Positions 14,458-23,129 of a stretch of DNA of 25,835 nt are shown here, one piece after another. A program made the position numbers and the translations under genes. Position 1 is the first letter of the stretch, and the number at the start of each line of letters is the position of its first letter. This DNA is from Amylibacter sp. GTDB lineage: Bacteria > Pseudomonadota > Alphaproteobacteria > Rhodobacterales > Rhodobacteraceae. Location: the NCBI GenBank assembly GCA_030625465.1, contig DAOUQS010000005.1, forward strand, positions 1-25,835, written 5' to 3'. The notes below the pieces were generated by a model. The model did not search any database. It was not told the origin of the DNA and saw nothing but the letters and a program-made list of their open reading frames with translations.

Positions 14458-15834
14458 ATGACATTAAAGCCCAACTCCATACATGCGCGCGATATTGCCT
14501 CGCATTTACATCCCTTCACTAACCTTGACGCACATAATCAGGCTGGCCCGCATATTTTTAAACGCGGCGAAGGTGTGTACGTGTTTGATGATGAAGGGAA
14601 CCGCTTCATAGAAGGCTTGTCCGGCCTTTGGTGTGCATCGCTTGGTTTCAGTGAAAAGCGCCTTGTAAAAGCCGCCACAAAACAAATGGAAACTCTGCCG
14701 TTTTATCATAACTTTGCCCATAAGGCGGTTGAACCTGCGATCGAGCTTGCGGATTTCCTAGTCAAAAACGCACCGGTTCCGATGTCCAAAGTATTTTTTA
14801 CCAATTCCGGCTCCGAAGCCAATGATACACAGGTGAAAATTGTCTGGTATTACAACAATATCCTTGGTCGCCCTGAAAAGAAAAAGATCATAGCGCGGCA
14901 CGGTGCCTATCACGGCATTACCGTTGCATCGGCCAGTCTGACAGGGATGCAATACGCCCACAATGCCTTTGACGTGCCTATCAAAAACTTCCTGCACACC
15001 GATTGCCCGCATTTCTATCATTACGGGCAGGAAGGCGAGTCCGAGGAGCAATTTGCTTCACGTCTAGCCGCAAACCTTGAGGATCTGATCCAGCGCGAGG
15101 GTCCCGAAACCATCGCCGCGTTTATCGCAGAGCCATTCCTTGGTGCAGGCGGCGTGATCGAGCCTCCCAAAGGCTATTATGAAAAAATCCAGCCCATTCT
15201 GGACGAGCATGACATCCTGTTCATTGTTGATGAGGTGATCTCGGGCTTTTATCGCACCGGTGATATGTTCGGGACGCAGACCTATGGGTTGAAGCCCGAT
15301 TTAATTTCCATGGCGAAACAATTGTCTGCCGCCTATCAGCCCATCGGTGCGGTGATGATGAACCAGAAAGTCTATAATGTTCTGGAAGAAGGCAGCCGCA
15401 AATATGGCCTGTTCGGCACTGGCTTTACTTATTCAGGCCACCCAGTCCCTGCCGCTGTCGCACTCGAAACCCAGAAAATTTATCAAGACAGGGACATTGG
15501 CACTCACGTCAAAACCGTTTCCAAAACTTTCCAGAAACGTTTGCATGCGCTGGCAGATCATCCGCTTGTCGGTGAGACGCGCGGGCTGGGGCTGATTGGT
15601 GCGGTGGAGTTAGTTAAAGACAAAGAACGGCGGCTGAATTTTGATCCTGCGCAAGGGGTTGCCCCATATGTATCTGGTCGCGCCACCGAACATGGGCTGA
15701 TTGTGCGTCCGCTGCGCAATGATAGCATCGCTTTCTGTCCGCCCCTGATCATCAACGATACGCAGGTCAATGATATATTCGATGCCTTCGAAAAGGCGCT
15801 TGATGATGGCATTAACTACGTGGCGGAGCTTTAG
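14458..15834 (+). CDS. Class III omega-aminotransferase of the lactam-type operon
   Basis: This 458-residue PLP enzyme is a second, divergent class III aminotransferase. It shows LSGLWCASLGF (54-64), NSGSEANDTQVK (116-127), GAYHGITVAS (149-158), the cofactor aspartate Asp258 in IVDEVISGFYRTG and the Schiff-base lysine Lys287 in SMAKQLSAAYQP, ending with a RPLRNDSIAFCPPL segment. This profile fits omega-amino-acid or amine-pyruvate aminotransferases (4-aminobutyrate, beta-alanine, taurine and similar substrates). It opens the operon and HyuA begins six bases after its stop. If HyuAB opens a lactam to an omega-amino acid, this enzyme would convert that product to a semialdehyde with pyruvate as acceptor. 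That step is inferred; the class is certain. Confidence 0.9.
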   Translation: MTLKPNSIHARDIASHLHPFTNLDAHNQAGPHIFKRGEGVYVFDDEGNRFIEGLSGLWCASLGFSEKRLVKAATKQMETLPFYHNFAHKAVEPAIELADFLVKNAPVPMSKVFFTNSGSEANDTQVKIVWYYNNILGRPEKKKIIARHGAYHGITVASASLTGMQYAHNAFDVPIKNFLHTDCPHFYHYGQEGESEEQFASRLAANLEDLIQREGPETIAAFIAEPFLGAGGVIEPPKGYYEKIQPILDEHDILFIVDEVISGFYRTGDMFGTQTYGLKPDLISMAKQLSAAYQPIGAVMMNQKVYNVLEEGSRKYGLFGTGFTYSGHPVPAAVALETQKIYQDRDIGTHVKTVSKTFQKRLHALADHPLVGETRGLGLIGAVELVKDKERRLNFDPAQGVAPYVSGRATEHGLIVRPLRNDSIAFCPPLIINDTQVNDIFDAFEKALDDGINYVAEL

Positions 15835-15840
15835 AAAACC

Positions 15841-17868
15841 ATGCCTACTCAATGGCAAGTCGGAATTGATATTGGCGGTACATTTACCGATATTATAGCA
15901 CGTCACCCGCCCACCGGTGAGGTGCGCGCCGCGAAGGTAGCAACCCGTATAGATGATCGGGTCAAGGGGTTGGTTTCGGCACTCAAGGCTGTATCGCTTG
16001 ATTGGGATGAGGTGGCCGACCTTATCCTTGGTACAACAATGGTGACAAACGCGATCGTCGAGGACGACATGGCCGATGTTGCCCTGATCACGACCGAGGG
16101 GTTCGGGGATACGCTGGCCATTGGCCGCCAAAACCGCAAACATCTGTACCGCCTTGATCTGCCATCGAAAACCCCGTCGCAAATTCCGCCGGAATTGCGG
16201 TTTGAAGTACGCGAGCGCCTGGATCACGAGGGAAATGTCCTGACTCCGCTGGATGCAAACTCGATTGCAGATGTTTTGGCGAAAATCAAGGCAAGCGGTG
16301 TCAAATCCGTTGCGGTGTCTTTACTGCATTCCTATGCGAACCCGGCACACGAGGTTGCGCTTGGTGAAAAACTACAAAACGATTTTCCATATGTTGCCCT
16401 GTCCCACCAGATAAACCCCGAGGCCCGCGAGTTTGAACGCACCGCGACCACAGCCCTGAGTGCCAGCCTTATGCCGCTGGCCGCCGGGCAAATTGACCGA
16501 ATGGAGGTCATCAAACCAAAAAATTCAAGACTACATTTGTTCCATTCTGCAGGTGGTATGGCCGCCCCAGCCGTGTTGCGCGACCTGCCTTTGGGGCTGG
16601 CAATGTCGGGACCGGCGGCGGGTGTGGCAGCGGCGGGACATGTTGCGCAGAAACTGAAAATAGCAAAGGCACTTAGCTTTGATATGGGTGGCACCACAAC
16701 CGATGTTTGCCTGATTTCGGATGGCAAGGCTATGGTCAGTTCCAGCCGGTCTTTGGGGGATCGTCCGATCCGCCAGCCGATGGTCGCGGTTGATTCAATC
16801 GGGGCCGGTGGTGGTTCTATCGCGCGACTGGATCATGGGGCGCTGGTTGTTGGGCCAGAAAGTGCCGGCGCGTTCCCTGGGCCTGCCTGTTATGGCAAAG
16901 GTGGCAAAAAACCAACGGTTTCAGATGCAAATCTGGTACTTGGTTATCTGGATGCCGACCGTGTGTTGGGGGATAATCTGGCGCTGGATGCTAATGCGGC
17001 ACGCGCAGCTATTCAGCCGCTTGCTGATGACATGGCACTAGACGTTGAAGACGCTGCCCTTGGCATTGTGCGCGTTGCCAATTCAGCAATGGTCCGTGCG
17101 TTGCGACGGATCACCGTGGAGCAGGGGATTGATGGGCGCGATTGCACGCTGATGGCCTTTGGCGGGGCCGGGCCAATGCACGCGGTCGAAGTGGCGCAGG
17201 AATTTGGCATATCAAAAGTGATTGTGCCCGGGTTCTCCAGCATGTTTTCCGCGCTTGGCTGTGTCAGTGCCGAGATGAGCTATACCCGCCAGCGCACCCT
17301 GCGCATGGCGTCCGAAGCTTGGGATAAAACACGATTACGCCAAATGTGCTGCGAGATGCACGACGGGCTGGGCCAGCACATGGCCGAACCGCTGAAGGTC
17401 GCCGGATTAGGTGTGCAAGATTTGCTTATTACCAAGGTTGCACTGGTTCGTTATCGTGGCCAAAGTTATGCCATCGAGGTGCCAAACCCGAATTTCTCTG
17501 ACCCGGTTGCACTGGGTCAGGTATTTCAGGCCCTGCATGAAAAACTTTACGGATTTGCGACTGACGAACCGTGGGAGCTGCAATCTTTACGCATGACCGC
17601 CTCAGTGCCACGCAAATACAAAGCAAAATGGGCAATAGGTCTGAAAGTAACAGATGTTAACCCAACCAAGATCACCAAATGCGCGTTTGAAACCAGTGGT
17701 GCAATCGATACACCGCGCTATGGGCGTGACACTTTGCCAGTTGGCAAAACCCTGTATGGCCCCTTGGTGGTCGAAGATGCATTTTCGACTATAATCGTTC
17801 CGCCATTGGCAATGATGACAGCCGATGCTGACGGAAATCTTGTGATAAATTGCAAAGGCGGCATTTAA
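15841..17868 (+). CDS. hyuA: Hydantoinase/oxoprolinase subunit A (HyuA), ATP-dependent lactam hydrolase
   Basis: This 675-residue subunit belongs to the 5-oxoprolinase/N-methylhydantoinase A family, which couples ATP cleavage to opening of a cyclic amide. Hydant_A_N begins with VGIDIGGTFTD (7-17), an actin/hexokinase-fold phosphate loop, followed by LGTTMVTNAIVE (63-74). The second ATPase half has SFDMGGTTTDV (279-289) and SIGAGGGSIA (319-328), then GPACYG near 347-352. AFGGAGPMHA lies in the last third, before a beta-rich C-terminal region. Length is normal for a separate A subunit. The stop and the HyuB start share a base (TAATG at 17866-17870). With HyuB it forms a cytoplasmic hydrolase. 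Possible substrates are oxoproline, hydantoins, 2-pyrrolidinone, valerolactam and caprolactam; context favours a lactam yielding an omega-amino acid. Confidence 0.93.
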   Translation: MPTQWQVGIDIGGTFTDIIARHPPTGEVRAAKVATRIDDRVKGLVSALKAVSLDWDEVADLILGTTMVTNAIVEDDMADVALITTEGFGDTLAIGRQNRKHLYRLDLPSKTPSQIPPELRFEVRERLDHEGNVLTPLDANSIADVLAKIKASGVKSVAVSLLHSYANPAHEVALGEKLQNDFPYVALSHQINPEAREFERTATTALSASLMPLAAGQIDRMEVIKPKNSRLHLFHSAGGMAAPAVLRDLPLGLAMSGPAAGVAAAGHVAQKLKIAKALSFDMGGTTTDVCLISDGKAMVSSSRSLGDRPIRQPMVAVDSIGAGGGSIARLDHGALVVGPESAGAFPGPACYGKGGKKPTVSDANLVLGYLDADRVLGDNLALDANAARAAIQPLADDMALDVEDAALGIVRVANSAMVRALRRITVEQGIDGRDCTLMAFGGAGPMHAVEVAQEFGISKVIVPGFSSMFSALGCVSAEMSYTRQRTLRMASEAWDKTRLRQMCCEMHDGLGQHMAEPLKVAGLGVQDLLITKVALVRYRGQSYAIEVPNPNFSDPVALGQVFQALHEKLYGFATDEPWELQSLRMTASVPRKYKAKWAIGLKVTDVNPTKITKCAFETSGAIDTPRYGRDTLPVGKTLYGPLVVEDAFSTIIVPPLAMMTADADGNLVINCKGGI

Positions 17869-19481
17869 TGTTTTCCGTTGACCCGATCACACTTGAAGTT
17901 ATTCGCAACGCGCTAACCGCCACCGCCGAAGAAATGTCGCTTGTCGTGATGCGCTCGGCCCGCTCACCCTTGTTGCGCGAGGCTGGCGATCTGTCATCAG
18001 CCCTGACCGACGTGGATGGGTTTCTGATTGCACAAGGCCGCGATGTGCCGATGCATATGGGCGTGATGAGCTTTACCGTACGTGAATTCCTGAAGCGTGT
18101 TCCCAAAGAAAAACTGGCCCAGGGCGATGTCTGGTTTCTGAACCTGCCCGAAGTTGGTGGCAATCACTTGCCCGACGTAAAAGCCATTCGTCCGGTATTT
18201 GTTAATGGCACCCTGCGTGGCTTTGCTGTTTCATTGGCGCACTGGGCTGATATCGGCGGTGGTGTACCAGGCAGTTATGTACCGCATGCGCGCGATGCAT
18301 GGGCTGAAGGGCTGCGTATCCCGCCGCTCAGGGTTTTCACTGCAGACGGTGTGGACGAAGAGAAGCTTGAGGTAATTCTTGCAAATGTACGCGGCGCCGA
18401 TGAACGCCGGGGCGATATTCTGGCGCAATTCGCTGCCACCCGCGCAGCCGATGATCGAATGAACCAGATATTCAGCCGTCACGGAACTGATATGACAGTT
18501 GCGGCAATTGCGGCTATACATGACCGCGCAGAAGCACAAATGCGCGCAGCCCTGCGCGATATTCCCGATGGTACTTATTCGGGTGAAGACTGGCTGGATG
18601 ATGACGCTGCTGGCGGGCCTCCGCTGGCTATTCGCGTTGCGGTTACGATTGCCGGGGATACAGCCCGTTTTGACTTTACAGACACTGATGACGCAGCACT
18701 TGGGCCGATCAATACTACACCCTTTATTACCGCCGCGTCAGTCTATTACGTCATGAAAGCCCTGTTTGGGCCTGGCATTCAACCAAGCGGCGGTTGCTAT
18801 CGCCCGTTTGAAGTGATCACCCGCTCCGGATCTGTCCTTGAACCTGGATTTGATCGTCCGGTTGTTGGCGGCAATCACGAAACTTCGCAACGGGTGGCGG
18901 ATGCGGTATTCAAGGCTTTCGCGCAGGTTTACCCCGAATGTATCACAGCTGGCGGGCCAACAACCTCGGGCTTACTGTTGTTTGGCGGTCGGCGTGCAGA
19001 CGGGGTGTGGACAACACTTTACGAAACTCATGGTGGTGGCGAAGGTGGGCGCATTGACCGTGATGGTGCAAATGCCATTCGTGTACATATGTCTAACGTA
19101 ATGAACACCCCCGCCGAGGTGATCGAAGCCGAATACCCGCTACGCGTAGCTTGTCAAAAGCTGCGCAAAGGCTCGGGTGGTGACGGTGCACATAAAGGCG
19201 GCGAAGGCCAGCACCGCGAATATCAGGTGTTGTGTGAGAATATGTCAGTCACCTCTATGTTCGAGCGTCGCATTGTCGCCCCATACGGGCTTGAGGGCGG
19301 CGAAGACGGCGCGTTGTTCAAGGTCGAAATAATTCGTGCCGATGGGCAAACATCCGAGATGCCCGGCAAGGCAAACTTGCGCTTGAATACGGGCGACACT
19401 GTTAAAGTTCAAAGTTGCGGCGGTGGCGGATATGGCCATGCCGACACATCCAACCAAACAAAATGGGAGATCAGAAAATGA
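17868..19481 (+). CDS. hyuB: Hydantoinase/oxoprolinase subunit B (HyuB)
   Basis: This 537-residue protein is the Hydantoinase_B partner of HyuA. The start at 17868 is chosen because its ATG shares a base with the HyuA stop and MFSVDPITLEVIRNAL is the canonical N-terminus; the frame is open for six codons upstream but those lie inside HyuA. Typical blocks are SPLLREAGDLSSALTD, the metal-site region HMGVMSFTV, the VRGADERRGDI stretch, FDFTDTDDAALGPINT and the glycine-rich end GSGGDGAHKGGEGQHR and CGGGGYG. The first segment after the start (RNALTATAEEMSLVVMRSA) is also standard. Its stop overlaps the SDR start (ATGA at 19478-19481). Subunit B is thought to carry the amide hydrolysis site while A handles ATP. 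No unusual truncation is seen. Confidence 0.93.
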   Translation: MFSVDPITLEVIRNALTATAEEMSLVVMRSARSPLLREAGDLSSALTDVDGFLIAQGRDVPMHMGVMSFTVREFLKRVPKEKLAQGDVWFLNLPEVGGNHLPDVKAIRPVFVNGTLRGFAVSLAHWADIGGGVPGSYVPHARDAWAEGLRIPPLRVFTADGVDEEKLEVILANVRGADERRGDILAQFAATRAADDRMNQIFSRHGTDMTVAAIAAIHDRAEAQMRAALRDIPDGTYSGEDWLDDDAAGGPPLAIRVAVTIAGDTARFDFTDTDDAALGPINTTPFITAASVYYVMKALFGPGIQPSGGCYRPFEVITRSGSVLEPGFDRPVVGGNHETSQRVADAVFKAFAQVYPECITAGGPTTSGLLLFGGRRADGVWTTLYETHGGGEGGRIDRDGANAIRVHMSNVMNTPAEVIEAEYPLRVACQKLRKGSGGDGAHKGGEGQHREYQVLCENMSVTSMFERRIVAPYGLEGGEDGALFKVEIIRADGQTSEMPGKANLRLNTGDTVKVQSCGGGGYGHADTSNQTKWEIRK

Positions 19482-20260
19482 AACTTGAAGGAAAAACAGC
19501 CATCGTAACCGGTGCCGCCAAAGGTATGGGTGCTGCCATTACAATAACGCTTGCACGTGAAGGGGCAGATATTCTGCTGACTGCGCGCGACGTAGCTGCG
19601 CTCGAGCCAGTGGCAGAAGAAGTCCGCGCCATGGGGCGCAAAGCCCATGTAATTGCCTGCGATGTGATCCAAGAGAGCCAGGTTAAAGCCATGGTTGATA
19701 AGGCGCTTGAAGTCTTTGACGGACACATTGATATTCTGGTCAACGTGGCCGGTGTTACCGGTCCGATCGAAACTGCCGTTCAAGACATCGAAGTCGATGA
19801 TTTCGACTACGTTATCATCGCTAATGAGCGTGGTACTTTCTTGCCAATCAAACACGTGGTTCCCACCATGATTTCGCAAAAATACGGTAAGATTGTTAAT
19901 ATTTCCGGCACATCTGGCCTGCGGGGCTACCCGATGCGCACATCCTATAGCGCTTCGAAATGGGCGGTGCGCGGCATCACCCGCACGGTGGCGCTGGAAA
20001 TGGGCCCGCATAATGTGAATGTGAACGCGGTTTGTCCCGGCATCGTGGAAACACCGCGCATGATGAAACTATGCGAAGGCAAAGCCAAACAGCGTGGCTG
20101 GACGGTTGAGCGGGTTTATGAGGAATATGTGCAGGACATGGCTTTGAAACGGGTAACGACCGGCCAAGATATCGCCAACACCGTGCTTTTCCTTGCGTCG
20201 GATGAATCGCGTCAAATTACGGGCCAACACATCGCCGTTGATGGCGGCTGGGACGTTTAA
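19478..20260 (+). CDS. Short-chain dehydrogenase/reductase (SDR)
   Basis: This 260-residue classical SDR has the cofactor motif TGAAKGMG (11-18), NVAG (89-92; NNAG is more usual), the structural Asn116, a catalytic serine in NISGTSG (141-147) and Tyr157/Lys161 in YSASK. The end HIAVDGGWDV is standard. I take the ATG at 19478, which overlaps the HyuB stop and has GGGAGA about 8 bases upstream; an in-frame ATG at 19463 is possible but less well placed. The residue after beta-strand 2 (TARD) leaves NAD versus NADP open. It would oxidise an alcohol or reduce a carbonyl. Its role is the least explained in the operon: the lactam route proposed here does not need it unless the natural substrate carries a hydroxyl group or a semialdehyde is reduced. 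Confidence 0.88.
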   Translation: MKLEGKTAIVTGAAKGMGAAITITLAREGADILLTARDVAALEPVAEEVRAMGRKAHVIACDVIQESQVKAMVDKALEVFDGHIDILVNVAGVTGPIETAVQDIEVDDFDYVIIANERGTFLPIKHVVPTMISQKYGKIVNISGTSGLRGYPMRTSYSASKWAVRGITRTVALEMGPHNVNVNAVCPGIVETPRMMKLCEGKAKQRGWTVERVYEEYVQDMALKRVTTGQDIANTVLFLASDESRQITGQHIAVDGGWDV

Positions 20261-20284
20261 GCAATAGTTTGAAAGGATAGACCA

Positions 20285-21754
20285 ATGAACAAAGCAAGGA
20301 AATTCGAAGCGCCCGGCGGCATACCTTCGCAAATGTATATTGACGGAAAATATGTTGATGCAACAGGTGGTGGGCGGATCGAAACGCTTGATCCGGCTAC
20401 CGGTATGGTGTTTGCAGATTTTCCTGCTGGTCAGGTGGCTGATGTTGACATGGCGGTTGCTGCCGCCAAGTCATCGCTTTGGGGGGCGTGGCGTCAGGTC
20501 GTGCCTGCTGAACGGGGCCGTATTCTGAACCGCGCCGCTGCCCTGATCCGGCGTGACGCTGAGCGCCTGGCAATAATCGAGGTACTGGACAGCGGCAAAC
20601 CCTTGGGCGAAGCGCGCGGTGATGTTGAAACCACTGCGGCGTATTTTGAATATTACGCAGGCATGGCCGATAAACTGCAGGGCGATTCAATTCCTTTGGG
20701 CGTAGATTTTATGTCTTTCACCTTGCATGAACCTGTGGGCGTAACCGCCCATATTATCCCGTGGAACTTCCCGCTGGTGACAACCGCACGCGGCGTGGCT
20801 CCGGCGCTGGCGGCGGGTTGCACGGCAGTGGTAAAACCAGCCACACAAACCCCGCTGACCGCGATGGCTTTGAGCGGCATTCTGGCCGAAGCCGGGCTTC
20901 CTGACGGCGTTTACAATGTGGTGACGGGTCGGGGCAGCGACATTGGTGATGCCCTGACCGGCCACCCAGATGTTAACCATGTAACGTTTACAGGATCGGT
21001 TCCAACCGGGCTTGGTGTGATGAAGACTGCTGCGGATCAGGCCACTTCCGTAACGCTGGAACTGGGCGGAAAATCCCCAGTTGTGGTACTGAAAGATGCG
21101 GATATCGACGCCGCAGTCGCCGGTACTCTCAAAGCGATTTATATGAATGCCGGTCAGGTGTGCTCTGCTGGATCACGCCTTGTGATCGAACGTTCTGTTC
21201 ACGCCCAGATGATGGAAAAACTGGTAGCAGGGGCCGAAGCCCTGACGGTTGGACACGGCCTGGACGCGCCGCAACTGGGGCCACTGGTGTCTGAAAGCCA
21301 CCGCAAAACGGTGGCAAACTACGTGGACTCAGCCCATCAGCGCGGCATTAATATCGCGACCGGCGGCAAAGCGCTGGAGATTGAAGGCTGCGAGGGCGGA
21401 TACTTCTACGCGCCCACTATTCTGGATAATGTGGTCAGTTCCGATATCGTTATTCAGGAAGAAATATTTGGCCCTGTTCTCAGCGTTCAAATCGTGGATT
21501 CACCCGAACAGGCAATTGCGGTATCCAACGATACTCCGTTTGGCCTGTGTGCCGGGATCTACTCAAGCGACATCACCAAAGCCATGCGGTTCGCCCGCGA
21601 TGTCGAGGCGGGACAAGTATTTATAAATCAGTATTTCGCCGGCGGTGTCGCAACACCTTTTGGCGGAAGTAAGTTTTCCGGCTTTGGTCGCGAAAAGGGG
21701 CTGGCAGCGCTTGGCAGCTACTACCGCGTCAAATGCATTACAACACGAATTTAG
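20285..21754 (+). CDS. NAD(P)-dependent aldehyde dehydrogenase (betaine-aldehyde/semialdehyde type)
   Basis: This 489-residue enzyme has the ALDH landmarks IIPWNFP with Asn161, FTGSVPTG in the cofactor loop, Glu259 in LELGGKSPV and the nucleophile Cys293 in NAGQVCS. The C-terminal PFGGSKFSGFGREKG block is standard. It is a different subgroup from the PuuC-like protein of the polyamine operon, closer to betaine-aldehyde and general semialdehyde dehydrogenases. It follows the SDR by 24 bases with AAAGGATAG as ribosome site. In the proposed route it would oxidise the semialdehyde produced by the aminotransferase to a dicarboxylate, for example succinate from succinate semialdehyde. The exact aldehyde is inferred, not read from sequence. 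Confidence 0.91.
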   Translation: MNKARKFEAPGGIPSQMYIDGKYVDATGGGRIETLDPATGMVFADFPAGQVADVDMAVAAAKSSLWGAWRQVVPAERGRILNRAAALIRRDAERLAIIEVLDSGKPLGEARGDVETTAAYFEYYAGMADKLQGDSIPLGVDFMSFTLHEPVGVTAHIIPWNFPLVTTARGVAPALAAGCTAVVKPATQTPLTAMALSGILAEAGLPDGVYNVVTGRGSDIGDALTGHPDVNHVTFTGSVPTGLGVMKTAADQATSVTLELGGKSPVVVLKDADIDAAVAGTLKAIYMNAGQVCSAGSRLVIERSVHAQMMEKLVAGAEALTVGHGLDAPQLGPLVSESHRKTVANYVDSAHQRGINIATGGKALEIEGCEGGYFYAPTILDNVVSSDIVIQEEIFGPVLSVQIVDSPEQAIAVSNDTPFGLCAGIYSSDITKAMRFARDVEAGQVFINQYFAGGVATPFGGSKFSGFGREKGLAALGSYYRVKCITTRI

Positions 21755-21768
21755 AGGAGTGACGACTT

Positions 21769-22626
21769 ATGTACGGCGAATTTAAACTGGAAATGCCGCA
21801 ACAACTGGACGAAGCACTGGCTCTGATAGCTGAAGACCCGGCCGAGGTGCTTTCCGGCGGCACCAACCTGATGATTGAGCTGCGTGCACGCAAACTGCGC
21901 CCGGAGCAAGTTGTCTCGCTTGATGCTCTTAGCGAGTTGCGTGGCATCGAAGTGGATGGTAACAGAATAACCCTTGGTGCCCGAACCACAATTTCCGATA
22001 TTCTACGATGTGATGATATGGCTGAATTCGGGCCATCACTGTTGGATGCAGCAAACCTGTTTGCCGGACAAATGGTGCGCAACATGGGCACTGTCGGCGG
22101 CAATATAGCATGTTCCTCACCCGCGGCTGATCTGGTTCCGCCGCTGATGTCGCTTGACGCCGAGATAACGCTTGTTTCAAGCAAAGGCACGCGCAAAGTG
22201 GCTTTGTGCGACTACTATTTGAGCTACAAGAAAGACGTGCGTGCACCAAGTGAAATGATTACTTCTGTGTCATGGAAAAAGCTCGCCAAGAATAGCTCCA
22301 ACAGTTTTTATAAACTTGCGCGACGTATTGGTGATGCAATCACTGTAACCGGCGTGGCGGTGACACTGACTATGGACGGGGATCGCTGTACAACCGCGCG
22401 CATTGCTCTTGGTGCTGTTGCGCCGACTGTTTTCCGTGCAACGAATGCCGAGAAAATACTTGAGGGGCAGATCTTGACGGATGATCTGATCACAACAGCC
22501 GCACAACAAGCCAAAGCACAAAGCAGCCCGATTAGCGACGTGCGGGCCAGCGCAGAATACCGGCTTCATACCGTCGGCAAACTAACCCACCGCTTGCTTA
22601 CCCAAGCCCGCGACAAGCTGGTTTAA
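21769..22626 (+). CDS. Molybdenum hydroxylase FAD-binding (medium) subunit, CoxM/XdhB family
   Basis: This 285-residue protein is the flavin subunit of a xanthine-dehydrogenase-family complex. FAD-contact motifs are LSGGTNLMIELR (about 27-38) and MGTVGGNIACSSPAADLVPPL (about 105-125), followed by the FAD-domain C-terminal CO-dehydrogenase-flavoprotein-like region (KLARRIGDAITVTGVAVTL, then GAVAPTVFRA). It takes electrons from the 2Fe-2S subunit and passes them to an acceptor, probably NAD or the respiratory chain. A GAGGAG ribosome site lies about 10 bases before the start. Gene order medium, small, large equals that of many three-subunit bacterial enzymes. The name CoxM is a family label only. 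Confidence 0.92.
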   Translation: MYGEFKLEMPQQLDEALALIAEDPAEVLSGGTNLMIELRARKLRPEQVVSLDALSELRGIEVDGNRITLGARTTISDILRCDDMAEFGPSLLDAANLFAGQMVRNMGTVGGNIACSSPAADLVPPLMSLDAEITLVSSKGTRKVALCDYYLSYKKDVRAPSEMITSVSWKKLAKNSSNSFYKLARRIGDAITVTGVAVTLTMDGDRCTTARIALGAVAPTVFRATNAEKILEGQILTDDLITTAAQQAKAQSSPISDVRASAEYRLHTVGKLTHRLLTQARDKLV

Positions 22627-22640
22627 GAAAGGTGACACAA

Positions 22641-23129
22641 ATGAAAAATTCCAAAGAAATTATTTTGAAAATAAACGGGCGAAACGAAAAAATCACTGTC
22701 CCTTCACATCGTACATTACTGGAAGCCTTGCGCGAAACCGGCCATGTAGAAGTGAAATGCGGTTGTGAAAAAGGCGATTGCGGTGCTTGTGCCGTGCTGG
22801 TTGACAATGTGGCGATCGACAGTTGCCTAACGTTGGCATGGACCAGTGAAGGTAAGGAAATCACCACGATTTCAGGCCTTGGAACGCCAGATGAACCGCA
22901 TCCATTGCAAGCCGCGTTTCGCGATCTGGGTGCTGCCCAATGTGGGTTTTGCACGCCCGGGATGATCATTGCGGCGCAGGGGGTGATAAACGACAACCCC
23001 GCACCAACCGATGACGAAATCCGTATGGGGCTTAGTGGCAACCTGTGCCGCTGTACGGGGTACGCCAAAATTCTGGATGCGGTGGGTCACGCGGCATCCG
23101 AAATGCGCAAAAATGGAGAGCCGTCATGA
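22641..23129 (+). CDS. Molybdenum hydroxylase 2Fe-2S (small) subunit, CoxS family
   Basis: This 162-residue protein carries two 2Fe-2S clusters. The plant-ferredoxin-type cluster uses Cys42, Cys47, Cys50 and Cys62 (CGCEKGDCGAC, then SCLTL); the all-helical domain uses Cys101, Cys104, Cys136 and Cys138 (QCGFCTPGM, then GNLCRCTGY). I chose the ATG at 22641, which has AAAGGTG about 7 bases upstream; the in-frame GTG at 22632 is an alternative that would add three residues but has its ribosome site too close. It passes electrons from the molybdenum site to FAD. Its stop overlaps the start of the large subunit (ATGA at 23126-23129). Confidence 0.93.
   Translation: MKNSKEIILKINGRNEKITVPSHRTLLEALRETGHVEVKCGCEKGDCGACAVLVDNVAIDSCLTLAWTSEGKEITTISGLGTPDEPHPLQAAFRDLGAAQCGFCTPGMIIAAQGVINDNPAPTDDEIRMGLSGNLCRCTGYAKILDAVGHAASEMRKNGEPS

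Noticed and set aside
15610..16227. Long minus-strand open frame opposite the aminotransferase end and HyuA start
   Set aside because: It is antisense to two clear genes, has no family resemblance and no operon context.
19409..20011. Minus-strand open frame of about 200 codons opposite the SDR
   Set aside because: It is antisense to a gene with intact SDR motifs and shows no recognisable domain.
23045..23125. Upstream start for the Mo large subunit at 23045
   Set aside because: This stretch only reads the small-subunit gene in another frame; the coupled ATG at 23126 with a ribosome site is better.
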